DNA of 64,000 nt from CAYLPU01 sp964385635 (lineage in GTDB: Bacteria; Chloroflexota; Anaerolineae; B4-G1): positions 1-64,000 of the forward strand of contig CAYLPU010000008.1 in NCBI GenBank assembly GCA_964385635.1, read 5' to 3'. Of this stretch, positions 23,322 through 32,443 are shown piece by piece; the stretch's first letter is position 1, and the number at the start of each line of letters is the position of its first letter. Both the position numbers and the translations under genes were made by a program. The notes under the pieces are model-generated. The model saw only the letters and a list, made by a program, of their open reading frames with translations. It searched no databases and was not told where the DNA came from.

Positions 23322-26300
23322 ATAGACACCCAATCCCCCGCTGCAAAACCGCCCGCCCGTGCCCGTGTGGGCAAGCGCTGGCTCGCCACCGCGCTCCACG
23401 TGCTCATCATCCTGTCCATCGTCACCGGCTTCGTGGCGCTACAGTGGGTCGCCACGCTGCCAGAGCGCGTGGACGACCAGCAAACAGTCGTGATAGGGCA
23501 GACCCGCTTCGCCCCCGATAGCGACGCGTCGGTGCGCGTGGTGGTGCAGGACTTCGGCGCTGGACAGCCCATTGCTGGCGCCCAGGTGAAGGTCAGCCTG
23601 AAGCCCGCCGGCGGTCGGGCCATCTCCCTCTTCGAGGGACAGACCGACGAGACTGGCAGCCTACCGGTCCACTTCCACGTGCCCGCCGACACGCCTGCCG
23701 AGGCGCGACTCATCGTGGAGACCAGATCGGCGGTGGGGCGTGACCGGGTGGAACAGCCGGTGACCATCCAACGCGAGTACCGGCTGCTCCTCACCAGCGA
23801 CAAGCCCCTCTATCAGCCCGGCCAGACCATCCACATGCGCGCGCTGGCCCTCAGCACCTTCGACCTGACCTCCGCCCGTGGCGCGACCGTTGACTTCCTG
23901 GTGCAGGACCCCAGGGGCAACAAGGTCTTCCGCCAGAGCGTCGTTGCCTCCGACTTTGGCGTCGCCGCCGCCGACTTCATCCTGGCCGACCTGGTCAACC
24001 AGGGCAACTACAAACTCAGCGTCTCCATCGGCGACACTCGCTCCGAGAAGACGGTCGAGGTGCGTCCCTACGTGCTGCCCAAGTTCGGCGTGAACGTCTC
24101 CACCGACCGCTCCTTCTACCTCCCCGGCCAGCGGGTCGAGGGGCTGGTGCAGGCCGACTACTTCTTCGGCAAGCCCGTGGCAGATGGAGAGGTGCAGGTT
24201 GTCGGCAGCGTGTGGGACGTGGAGCGCACGGTAGTGGTGGACATAAGCGGCCAGACCGACGAGAACGGCACATACGAGTTCGGCTTTGACTTGCCCGAAT
24301 ACTTTGCCGGGTCAGGGCTAGAGTCAGGGCAGGCCCAGTTCGCTCTGGAGGTCACGGTCGTAGATCAGACCGAGCACGCCGAGCAGACCGGCCAGGTATT
24401 GCCCATCGCCGCCCAGCCACTGGTCATCGAACTGGTCGCCGAAAGCGGTATGCTCAAGCCGGGGGTCGAGAACATCATCTACATCCTCACATCCTACCCC
24501 GACGGTCGCCCCGCGCCAAGCAGATTGCAGATCCGCGTGGACGGCGGCGAGCCAACCGAACTCACCAGCGGCGAGTTCGGCCTGGCCGAGTTCACCTTCA
24601 CGCCGCAGCCGGACGGCTACCACGTCCTTGATGTCTTTGCCCAGGACGAGACCGGCCTTTCGGCCAGGCGGCAGGTGGACTTCCAGACTGAGTATGGAAG
24701 CGATAGCGTGCTCCTGCGCGCCGACCGGGCCGCCTACGTCGTCGGCGAGACGATGAACCTGGTAGCCCTCACGCCGGTCGTTTCCGGCGACGTCTACCTG
24801 GACATCGTCAAGGCCGGGCAGACTCTCTCCACCCGCTCGGCCCGCGTGCAGGGCGGCAAAGCGGAATTCGCCGTTGACGTGAGCCCCGACCTTTACGGCA
24901 CGCTGGAACTGCATGCCTACAAGGTGCTGCTGGATGGCACCATCGTGCGCGACACGAGGGTGGTGGTTGTGGATGAACCTAACGACCTGGCCATCACTGT
25001 CACCGCTGGCAAGGACACCTATCTGCCGGGCGAGACAGCGACGATTGACTTCCAGATAAGTGATGCAGAGAACCAGGAGGTAGGAGTGCAGACGGCGCTG
25101 GGGCTGGCAATTGTGGACGAGTCGGTCTTCGCCCTGCAGCGCCAGGACCCCGGCTTTGCCAAACTGTACTTCCTGCTGGAGCAGGAGTTGCTGGAGCCCT
25201 TCTATCAGATCAAAGGCTTTGAACCGCCGGCTGCTATTCCCCCTGACAAGGAGCAAATCCGGTTGGCGCAGGATGAGGCAGCCAAGGCCACCTGGGCTGG
25301 AGCGCCGGTCTTGGCGGCTTCCCAGCCCATCAACTCGCGCCAGGAGAAGATGGTCGCCGTCCTCGTGGCGCAGGAGAAGGGATTCGAGCGCATTGGACAG
25401 ACATCCGCAGTCGGGTTGATCCTCATCCCGCTGGCGCTGTGGGCGGTCGTGGTCGTCACTGTGCACCAATCCGGGATCGTGAAGCGTTCGCTCAAGCGCC
25501 TGGCCGTTGCCTCTGGCATCCTTCTGCTGACCGGAGAGTGTCTGGCCGGCTGGGTGGTGGCTATGAGTAGGACCTTCTACTACCTCGACCCGCAAGTGGT
25601 GCTCATCCCGCTGGCCGTTGCCTTTGGCCTGGGATTGCTGATCTTCGCCGGCTACGCCTGGGTGAAGCGCGACCCGGCGGCCAAATTCATCACGCTGCTG
25701 ACACTGGCCTGGCCTGCGCTGCTCTTCTTGCTGGTTCAGGTTTCGGACCAGGGAGGCTCGCCGGATGAATCGTTGATCATCGCGGGGATCCTGACTTTGC
25801 TGCTCGTCCCCGGCGCATATCTCCTCTTTGGGCAGGCACGTTGGGTACAAGAGCGTCGCTTTGCCGGGGCGCTGGTCACCGGGCTGGGCGCGCTGTCGGC
25901 GCTGCCGGCGGTGGTGATCCTGCCGGCGATCCTCCTCTTCGCTACAGCGCGAGGCGCGCCGATGGGCGCGATCGCCCCGGTAACACAAGATATGGAACTA
26001 GAGGGGGTGGCGCTCGAAATGCCGTTGGCCCCTGCCCCCACAGCGGCACCAGAGGAGAAGGCGGCGGAGGAAGCGGGGCTGGACACCGAAAACGGACAGG
26101 CAGCCGGAGCCGAGGCCCCCCGCCTGCGCCAGTACTTCCCCGAGACCCTCTACTGGGCACCGGAGGTCGTCACCGACGAGAGTGGCTTCGTCTCCCTCGA
26201 AATCCCGATGGCCGACTCCATCACCACCTGGCGGCTGACGGCACTGGCCTCGTCCCAGGACGGGCGGCTGGGGTTTACCACCCGCGGCGTGCGCGTCTTC

Positions 26301-28262
26301 CAGGACTTCTTCGTGGACATTGACTTGCCTGTCTCGCTGACGCAGGGGGACGAGATCAGCATCCCGGTCGGCGTCTTCAACTACCTGCCCGAACCTCAGC
26401 AGGTGCGGCTGGTCGTCGAGCAGGAGAACTGGTTCGAACTGTTGGGCAAAGGGGAGCAGACGCTGGACATCGCTTCCAACGACATCGACGTGGTCTATTT
26501 CCCCATCCGCGTGCTCCCAGGTGTAAAGGCCGGGCGGCAGGGCTTCCAGGTGACCGCCTGGGGCGAACAGATGAGCGACGCCATCCGGCGCGAGGTGAAC
26601 GTCGTGCCGGACGGCAAGGAGTTCCGCCTCACCGAGAGCGACTGGCTGCGTGAGAGCAAGGAAATCGAATTTACCGTTCCGGCGGAGGCCATGCCAGAGA
26701 CGCCTTACGTCGAGGTCAAAATCTACCCTGGGGTGATGGCCCAGGCAGTCGAGGGGTTGGAGAAGATCCTGCGACTGCCCCACGGCTGATTTGAACAAAG
26801 TACGTCGGCGACGTACCCGAATGTTCTGATCCTCGACTATATGCAGACCACCGGCAACGCCAACCCTGAGGTGCAGATGCAGGCCGAAAAATACGTCGGC
26901 ACCGGCTACCAGCGTTTGCTCACCTTCGAGGTGGACGGCAGCGGCTTCTCCCTCTTCGGCAACGCACCGGCGAACCCCTTCCTCACCGCCTACGGGCTGA
27001 TGGAGTTCAACGACATGGCCAAGGTCTACCCGGTAGATGAGGCGCTCATCGAGCGGACGGCGCAGTGGCTGCTGGCGCAGCAGGGGCCGGACGGCACGTG
27101 GATCGACCAGGGCTATTCTGAACACTGGCACATTGACTCCAAAGTGCCCACCACCGCCTACATCGCCTGGGCGTTGATCGAGGCCGGCTATGAAGACACG
27201 CCACAGGTGGGGCAGGCCATCGCCTCCATCCGCGAGTTCGCCCTGACTCCCTCTCCCTCCCAGGGAGAGGGCCGGGGTGAGGGCGAGGATGCCTACAGCC
27301 TGGCGCTGGTCGCCAACGCACTGACCGCCTACGACCCCGATCACTCGATGACGCGGGCCGTGCTCGACCGGCTGTACGAGATGCGTGTGGAAGAGGATGG
27401 CGCTGTCTACTGGCAGACCGGGGCAGCCTCGTTCATGGGAGCGACCGGCGAGAGCGGCAGCCTGGAGACGACGGCGTTGGCAGCCATCGCCCTGATGCGC
27501 GGCAACACCCACTCCGACGCAGTCAGTGGCGCGCTGGCCTATCTCATCCAGGGTAAGGACTCCTGGGGCACGTGGTCCACCACTCAGGCCACCATCCTCT
27601 CGCTCAAGGCGTTGCTGCTGGCAACCGAGCAGGCAGGACAGGTCGAAGGCTCTGCCACGGTGCGTGTGAGCCTGAACAAAGAACAGACGCAGGAGATCGT
27701 CATTGACGAGGCCAATGCCGACGTGGTGCACCTGGTCACCTTCGAGCGCGGTTTCTCGCCCAGTGGCGCCAACCGGGTGCAAATCGAACTGGAAGGAGGC
27801 GGCAACCTGATGTACCAGGTCGCCACCCGCTTCTACCTGCCCTGGGACCAGGTGCCTATGGTGGAGATGATGGACGAACTCATCTCCATTGACCTGGACT
27901 ACGACCGCACCCGGCTATCCGTCAACGACGAGGTGACGGTGGACGTGGGCGTGAGGCTAAACAGAGAGGGTGTGGTCAAGATGGCGCTGATTGACCTGGG
28001 CGTGCCGCCCGGCTTCTCCATACTGACCGAGGACCTGAGCCGGTTGGTGGAACAGAAAGTCATCGCCCGCTACGAACTGACCGGGCGGCAGATCATCATC
28101 TACCTGGAGGACTTCTCGTCCGAGTCGCCGCTGGCCTTCAGTTACCGGCTGCGGGCGCGCTTCCCGATGCGTGCGCAGACGCCCCCCTCCAGCGCGTATG
28201 ACTATTACAATCCCGCCGACACGACCACACGTGCGCCGCTGGAGGTGACGGTGAGCGAGTAG
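23322..28262 (+). CDS. Alpha-2-macroglobulin with in-frame TGA at the thioester cysteine (predicted selenoprotein)
   Basis: One 4.9-kb frame, 1646 aa if the TGA at 26787 is read through. An N-terminal membrane anchor (about residues 24-44) is followed by MG domains, including MG2 near DKPLYQPGQTIHMRA. A block of about six transmembrane helices (695-880) stands where a bait region would be expected. Then come the A2M domain (from YFPETLYWAPEVV, about 935), the thioester domain and a receptor-binding-like C-terminus. The thioester motif reads G-(TGA)-F-E-Q, where relatives have Cys. No other stop or frameshift occurs. Family members trap proteases through a Cys-Gln thioester. The start is uncertain: AGGAGG is followed 6 nt later by ATA at 23322, and upstream in-frame GTGs are at 23160 and 23262. 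A tool unaware of recoding would report two genes, ending at 26789 and starting at 26841. Confidence 0.85.
26787..26826 (+). promoter_or_regulatory. UGA codon and candidate bacterial SECIS hairpin
   Basis: After TGA (26787-26789), a lower stem GAACA (26793-26797) pairs with TGTTC (26822-26826). An upper stem GTACGTC (26800-26806) pairs perfectly with GACGTAC (26810-26816), leaving the apical loop GGC (26807-26809). The first loop base is G, 17 nt after the TGA. This agrees with the general bacterial SECIS model: a hairpin directly downstream of UGA with a small loop and a G in its first two positions, which SelB recognises. Codons here (TTT GAA CAA AGT ACG TCG GCG ACG) differ from the C/G-ending usage around them. 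Confidence 0.75.
27247..27286. repeat. Palindromic repeat inserted in frame in the macroglobulin gene
   Basis: CCCTCTCCCTCCCAGGGAGA and the following GGGCCGGGGTGAGGG encode SPSQGEGRGEG within the thioester domain, where alignment by eye expects a short loop. The frame is kept. Confidence 0.65.
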
Positions 28263-28354
28263 CCACGAGGTGCGCTTCCCATTGGGGCTGTTCACCTTAC
28301 ACTACTATGCCCAACGTGGCCCTATCACCGATCCGGGCGAGTATGCCAGGTGAG

Positions 28355-28426
28355 TACCCCCGCCGCGACTTGAACGCGGGCCACCGGCTTCGGAGGCCGG
28401 TGCTCTATCCACTGAGCTACGGGGGC
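28355..28426 (-). tRNA. tRNA-Arg (CCG)
   Basis: A 72-nt cloverleaf on the minus strand: acceptor GCCCCCG with CGGGGGT (one G-U pair), D-arm GCTCAGTGGATAGAGC, anticodon stem CCGGC/GCCGG with loop CTCCGAA giving anticodon CCG, and T-arm CCGCG-TTCAAGT-CGCGG. No CCA is encoded. Confidence 0.93.
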
Positions 28427-28457
28427 ATTGTGCAGTCTCTTTATACCACATAAGGCC

Positions 28458-29465
28458 CTAAGGCGCAAATCTGTGCTGTGAGGTCAGCCGGGCCGCCAGC
28501 CGGATTGCTTCTATCAGGCTCTCCTCGCTCGCCATCCCCTGCCAGGCGATGTCGAAGGCTGTGCCGTGATCCACCGACGTGCGCACGATGGGCAGCCCCA
28601 ACGTCACCGTCACGCTGCGCTCGAAGCCGTGGGTCTTGATCGGGATGTGTCCCTGGTCGTGGTACATCGCCACCACCGCGTCGAACTCGCCCCGGATGGC
28701 GCGGAAGAAGACCGAATCGGCCGGGATGGGGCCATGGGCTTCGATCCCTTTCGCTCGTGCCGCTTCTACTGCCGGTCCGATCTCTTCGGTTTCCTCCCGT
28801 CCCAGCAACCCCTCGTCGCCGCCGTGGGGGTTGAGCGCGCCCACGGCCAGCCGTGGGCGTGGGATGCCCATCTCTCGCAGCCCCGCATCGGTCAGGCAGA
28901 TTGTCTCCAGCACCCGCTCGCGCGTGATGTGCGCGGCCACTTCCCGCAGCGGCACGTGGCGCGTGACGTGCACTACCCTCAATCCGGGCGTCGCCAGCAT
29001 CGTTGTCACCCGCTCCGCGCCGGTGAGCGTCGCCAGCAACTCGGTGTGCCCGATGTGGGGGCAGCCAGCGGCCCGCAGCGCCACCTTGTTGATCGGCCCG
29101 GTGGCGATTCCGTCCACCTGTCCAGCCAGCGCTAGTTCGACTGCCCGCTCCACGTAGGCCACTGCTGCTCGCCCCGCAGCCGCCGAGACCGTGCCTGGCT
29201 GCAGCGCCTCAAGGTCCACGTTGCACAGGTCCAATACATCCGGCGCGGCGGGGTCGAAGCGGGCCTCGGTCAGGTCGGCAATGGGGTGAAAGGCCAGCGG
29301 GGCAGCCACCAACGCGACTACCTGTGCCAGCACGCCCGCGTCCCCGACGACGAGCGGACGACAGCAACTCTGCACTTCGTCCCGTGCCAGCGCTTTGACC
29401 GTGACCTCCGGCCCCACGCCAGCGGGGTCGCCCATCGTGATGGCGATAACCGGTCGCTCGCTCAC
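28458..29465 (-). CDS. pdxA: 4-hydroxythreonine-4-phosphate dehydrogenase
   Basis: A 335-aa enzyme of pyridoxal 5'-phosphate synthesis that oxidises and decarboxylates 4-phosphohydroxy-L-threonine using NAD(P). Visible signatures are the N-terminal ITMGDPAGVGPE, the metal-binding His region GCPHIGHTELLA, and MYHDQGHIPIK with SVDHGTAFDIA near the C-terminus. Length is normal. The start is a GTG at 29465 overlapping the stop of the acetyltransferase gene (GTGA); the extra 82 upstream codons belong to that gene's shadow. Confidence 0.93.
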   Translation of the reverse strand: MSERPVIAITMGDPAGVGPEVTVKALARDEVQSCCRPLVVGDAGVLAQVVALVAAPLAFHPIADLTEARFDPAAPDVLDLCNVDLEALQPGTVSAAAGRAAVAYVERAVELALAGQVDGIATGPINKVALRAAGCPHIGHTELLATLTGAERVTTMLATPGLRVVHVTRHVPLREVAAHITRERVLETICLTDAGLREMGIPRPRLAVGALNPHGGDEGLLGREETEEIGPAVEAARAKGIEAHGPIPADSVFFRAIRGEFDAVVAMYHDQGHIPIKTHGFERSVTVTLGLPIVRTSVDHGTAFDIAWQGMASEESLIEAIRLAARLTSQHRFAP

Positions 29466-30055
29466 AACCGCAACTCCATCTGGATCTCGTCCCGCACCGG
29501 GATGCCGGCAAAGCCTGGTTCGATCCTGCTGTGGTGCTCCAGCAGCCTGCCCACGAGCACGTTTGTAATCGTGAACCCAAGCCGCTGGTAGAGGTTCAGC
29601 GCGGGCAGGTCGTCGTTGGTCGTGGCGACGGTGAGACACCCCGCACCCTCGGCGCGTGCGACCTCGATCACCGCTGCGAGCAACCCTCGCGCCGCGCCCC
29701 GGCCCTGCCACTGCGGCAGGACGTCGAGCATCACCAGGTTGATCGCCTCCCCTTCGCGGGCGTAAGTGGCCACGCCGACGATCTCATCGCCATCGTAGGC
29801 GAGGTAGGCTGGTAGCACATCCACCCGGTAACTGCGGTCGAAGCACTCGATCTCTACCTCACCCCAGAAGTAGTCCGCCAGTTCGGCGATGCGCAGGCGG
29901 TCGGCGGGTGTGGCGGGCCGGATGGTGAGGGGCGGCCGGGGTGGTTCTCCCCGCGGCCCGGTCACCTCCAGCTGGGCGTGAACCGGGCATAGGTAGGCGC
30001 CGCTCTCGCGGTCGCGATAGATGGCATTGGCATTGCAGTAGGCACACGTGGGCAT
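29462..30055 (-). CDS. GNAT acetyltransferase with N-terminal zinc ribbon
   Basis: A 197-aa protein. Residues 1-27 form a small zinc-binding element (CAYCNANAIY...YLCPVH). The rest is a GNAT domain with the acetyl-CoA loop PQWQGRGAARGLL (about residues 113-125) and the following NDDLPALNLYQRLGF typical of N-acetyltransferases. The substrate is unknown. It is translationally coupled to pdxA and probably shares its transcript. Confidence 0.85.
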   Translation of the reverse strand: MPTCAYCNANAIYRDRESGAYLCPVHAQLEVTGPRGEPPRPPLTIRPATPADRLRIAELADYFWGEVEIECFDRSYRVDVLPAYLAYDGDEIVGVATYAREGEAINLVMLDVLPQWQGRGAARGLLAAVIEVARAEGAGCLTVATTNDDLPALNLYQRLGFTITNVLVGRLLEHHSRIEPGFAGIPVRDEIQMELRL

Positions 30056-30074
30056 TCTTTGCTCCTTTACCTCT

Positions 30075-30103
30075 TTGCTCCTTATTGAAGGGTGTGCTAC
30101 AAT
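30075..30103 (+). promoter_or_regulatory. Promoter for the lipoate/octanoate transferase gene
   Basis: TTGCTC, 17 nt, TACAAT about 45 nt upstream of the GTG start at 30149, in the divergent spacer with the GNAT gene. Confidence 0.5.
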
Positions 30104-30148
30104 TATACCCTGCTATGACAGGGCGGCAACTTTCAAGGTGGTGTCTCT

Positions 30149-30994
30149 GTGAGTGACTACTCGCTTACAACCTGGCGGCTGCTCCGCTCGGCCCCGGCCG
30201 ACGGGGCGACCAATATGGCGGTGGACGAGGCGATCCTGCGTGCAGTCGCGGCGGGACGGGTTCCACCCACGCTCCGTCTCTACGCCTGGGATCCCGCGTG
30301 TCTCTCGCTGGGCCGGGCGCAGCCGCTGGCCGACGTGGACCTGTGGGCCCTGCAGGCCGCAGGCTTTGACCTGGTGCGCCGGCCCACCGGCGGCAAGGGT
30401 ATCCTCCACGTGAATGAACTGACCTACAGCGTGGTCGCGCCGGAGGCGGAGCCCCGGGTGGCTGGCGGGATCGTGGAGAGTTACCGCTGCCTCAGCGCCG
30501 GGTTAATGCGTGGGCTCGAACGGCTGGGGGTAGCAGGCATCGTCACCGACCAGCGGACAACTTCCCTCCTCGTAGAGGGGGCTGGAGGGGGGAGAGAGAA
30601 TCGTCGCCTCGAAGGGCCGGTCTGCTTCGAGGTGGTCTCCGACTACGAGATCGCGTTCGGCGGTCGGAAACTGGTGGGCAGCGCCCAGATGCGCACCCGG
30701 TCTGTGGTGCTCCAGCACGGTGCGCTGCCGCTATGCGGCGACATCGCCCGCATCTGCCCGCTGCTAGCCGCCCACCCTGACCCCGCCCGGGTGCGTGCCC
30801 GCGCCACGACCATTGAGGCAGCCCTGGGCCGGCCGGTGACCTGGGACGAGGGAGCCGCTGCGCTGGCGGCGGGCTTCGCTGAGGCACTGAACCTGCACCT
30901 TGAGCCGGGCACGTTGACCGGCGAGGAGCGCGCCTGGGCGGAGGAACTGCGGGTGGAGAAGCACACTACGGAGGGATGGACGGGGCGCGTTTGA
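30149..30994 (+). CDS. Lipoate-protein ligase / octanoyltransferase family protein
   Basis: A 281-aa biotin/lipoate-ligase-fold protein. It shows MAVDEAILRAV near the N-terminus, the RRPTGGKGILH lipoyl/octanoyl-binding motif (about residues 77-87), and CFEVVSDYEI followed by GGRKLVGSAQMR. The Cys in CFEV is at the place of the catalytic Cys of LipM-type octanoyltransferases, so it may move octanoate from acyl carrier protein to lipoyl domains rather than act as an ATP-dependent ligase. A 30563-30600 palindromic insertion encodes SLLVEGAGGGRE in a loop. The start is GTG. Confidence 0.85.
   Translation: MSDYSLTTWRLLRSAPADGATNMAVDEAILRAVAAGRVPPTLRLYAWDPACLSLGRAQPLADVDLWALQAAGFDLVRRPTGGKGILHVNELTYSVVAPEAEPRVAGGIVESYRCLSAGLMRGLERLGVAGIVTDQRTTSLLVEGAGGGRENRRLEGPVCFEVVSDYEIAFGGRKLVGSAQMRTRSVVLQHGALPLCGDIARICPLLAAHPDPARVRARATTIEAALGRPVTWDEGAAALAAGFAEALNLHLEPGTLTGEERAWAEELRVEKHTTEGWTGRV
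30563..30600. repeat. Palindromic repeat inserted in the lipoate-family gene
   Basis: CCCTCCTCGTAGAGGGGGCT followed by GGAGGGGGGAGAG belongs to the GC-rich palindrome family also seen at 9275-9403, 27247-27286 and 48673-48720. It keeps the frame and adds about 12 residues to a loop between two conserved motifs. Confidence 0.5.
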
Positions 30995-31059
30995 CTATCC
31001 TCCTGGACGTGCTATACTGAGCGCATCCAGATCACGTTTCACGTTTCACACATCACGTC

Positions 31060-31344
31060 ATGATCATCGGTGCCTGTAGCGTCGAATTGCATCTCCCCGG
31101 CAACGGCTCGTTAAAAGGGAAGCGCGGCATCCTCAAGCCGCTCCTGGCCCGTCTGCGCCGTGAGTTCAACCTGGCCGCCGCTGAAGTGGATTGCCATGAC
31201 TCCTGGCAATCGGCCGAGGTGGCTTTCGTCACCGTCGCCAATGACCCCGGCCGTGTCCACGCCGTCCTCGAACGAGCCGTGCGCTGGATTGAGACCCACC
31301 ATCCCGAGGTGCAGGTCGTGGACTGGGAGATTGAGATTCTGTAG
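31060..31344 (+). CDS. DUF503 family protein (YlxP-like)
   Basis: A 94-aa protein with the family's opening MIIGACSVELHLPGNGSLKG KR-type strand-helix and the DNDSWQ-like region here read as DCHDSWQSAEVAFVTVA. DUF503/YlxP proteins are small ferredoxin-fold proteins often found near ribosome-assembly genes; no function is assigned. Ribosome binding is weak. The upstream CACGTTTCACGTTTCAC run is non-coding. Confidence 0.85.
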   Translation: MIIGACSVELHLPGNGSLKGKRGILKPLLARLRREFNLAAAEVDCHDSWQSAEVAFVTVANDPGRVHAVLERAVRWIETHHPEVQVVDWEIEIL

Positions 31345-31404
31345 CCGTGTCCCCTCCCCCGGCCCCTCTCTCACGGGGGGAGGGAGAAAAAACCGGAGAC
31401 TCCA

Positions 31405-32292
31405 ATGAGACTGACATTGTCCGCGTGTCCACCGTTCTCTTTGTCTGCCGTCGTAAGGTCGCACGGTTGGGCGGACCTATTGCCCTTTGGCAGAGATGCT
31501 GGCACCGGTGAGCTTACGCGCGTCGAGCGGCTGGCCTCGGGGCGGGTGGTGGAGATGTTCGTCCAAGAGGAAGCCAGCGGCGTGAGTGTCGAGGTGCACG
31601 ACCGGTTGAGCGGGGCCGAGCACGAGGAAGTCGCCCACAAGGTGGAGTGGATGCTGGGGCTGAGTCAGGATTTCTCCGCTTTCTACGCCCTGGCGCGCGA
31701 AGAGTCCCGACTGGCATATGTCGAGGAGGGAGCGCGGGGACGTATCCTCCGTTCGTCCACGCTCTTTGAGGACGTTGTCAAGACGATTCTGACCACCAAT
31801 ACGCGCTGGACTGGCACCATCCGCATGGTCAAGGCCCTGGTCTCTCAGTTCGGCACATCGTTGCCTGCCGACCCCACCCGCCGTGCCTTCCCCACTCCTG
31901 ATCAATTGGCCGCTACGGACGAGAGGACGCTACGCTCGGCAACGCGGCTGGGCTATCGAGCACCCTACATGCTGGAACTGGCGCGTTCTGTGACCGCCAG
32001 CACCCTCGACCTGGAGGCGCTGAAGACAGCCGGCATCCCGACCACCCAACTGCGCAAGCGATTACTGGCGCTCAAGGGAGTGGGAGACTACGCGGCAGCC
32101 AACCTGCTCATTCTGTTGGGTCGCTACGACTTCGTTCCCGTGGATTCCTGGGCGATCAAGATGGTCTCACACGAGTGGCACAGCGGCGAGCCGGTCGGTC
32201 GGGCCGAGATTGAAGCGGCCTTTGAGCGCTGGGGGGAGTGGAAGGGACTCGCGTACTGGTTCTGGGACTGGTCATACGAGGGTGAGGAGTAG
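31405..32292 (+). CDS. HhH-GPD DNA glycosylase (AlkA/Ogg-like)
   Basis: A 295-aa base-excision repair enzyme. The C-terminal half has the helix-hairpin-helix LLALKGVGDYAAANLLILLG and the downstream FVPVDSWA with the catalytic Asp, typical of the HhH-GPD superfamily. The N-terminal domain resembles AlkA/Ogg1 beta-domains. It probably removes alkylated or oxidised bases; a Lys at the Ogg catalytic position is not obvious, so an AlkA-like monofunctional glycosylase seems more likely. Confidence 0.85.
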   Translation: MRLTLSACPPFSLSAVVRSHGWADLLPFGRDAGTGELTRVERLASGRVVEMFVQEEASGVSVEVHDRLSGAEHEEVAHKVEWMLGLSQDFSAFYALAREESRLAYVEEGARGRILRSSTLFEDVVKTILTTNTRWTGTIRMVKALVSQFGTSLPADPTRRAFPTPDQLAATDERTLRSATRLGYRAPYMLELARSVTASTLDLEALKTAGIPTTQLRKRLLALKGVGDYAAANLLILLGRYDFVPVDSWAIKMVSHEWHSGEPVGRAEIEAAFERWGEWKGLAYWFWDWSYEGEE

Positions 32293-32301
32293 CAGTAGCT
32301 C

Positions 32302-32330
32302 TTGTCCTTCAGGCGTAATTATGCTAAAAT
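32302..32330 (+). promoter_or_regulatory. Promoter for the Mrr-NACHT-FGE gene
   Basis: TTGTCC, 17 nt, TAAAAT on the plus strand, 115 nt upstream of the start at 32444. The leader holds AAGGAG 7 nt before the ATG. Confidence 0.55.
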
Positions 32331-32443
32331 AGGACCCTTGATGGAATTGTGGGCGGGGAAACCTTACCCCCACGGCGCTGTAGACCACAGGACTACAAAG
32401 CGGCGTGTTTTGTCCCCGCTGTGCCCTCCAAAGGAGATAAATC

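Noticed and set aside
24324..27782. Long minus-strand frames (24324-25988, 25998-27782) opposite the macroglobulin
   Set aside because: Antisense frames kept open by GC-rich codon bias; no start signals and no family resemblance, while the plus strand has clear domains.
23160..28262. Two separate genes (ending 26789 and starting 26841) or a plain pseudogene
   Set aside because: Both parts are in the same frame with no other stop between them, the junction falls exactly on the thioester Cys, and the split would leave each half without a working domain. A point-mutated pseudogene is still possible, but the hairpin and codon shift argue against it.
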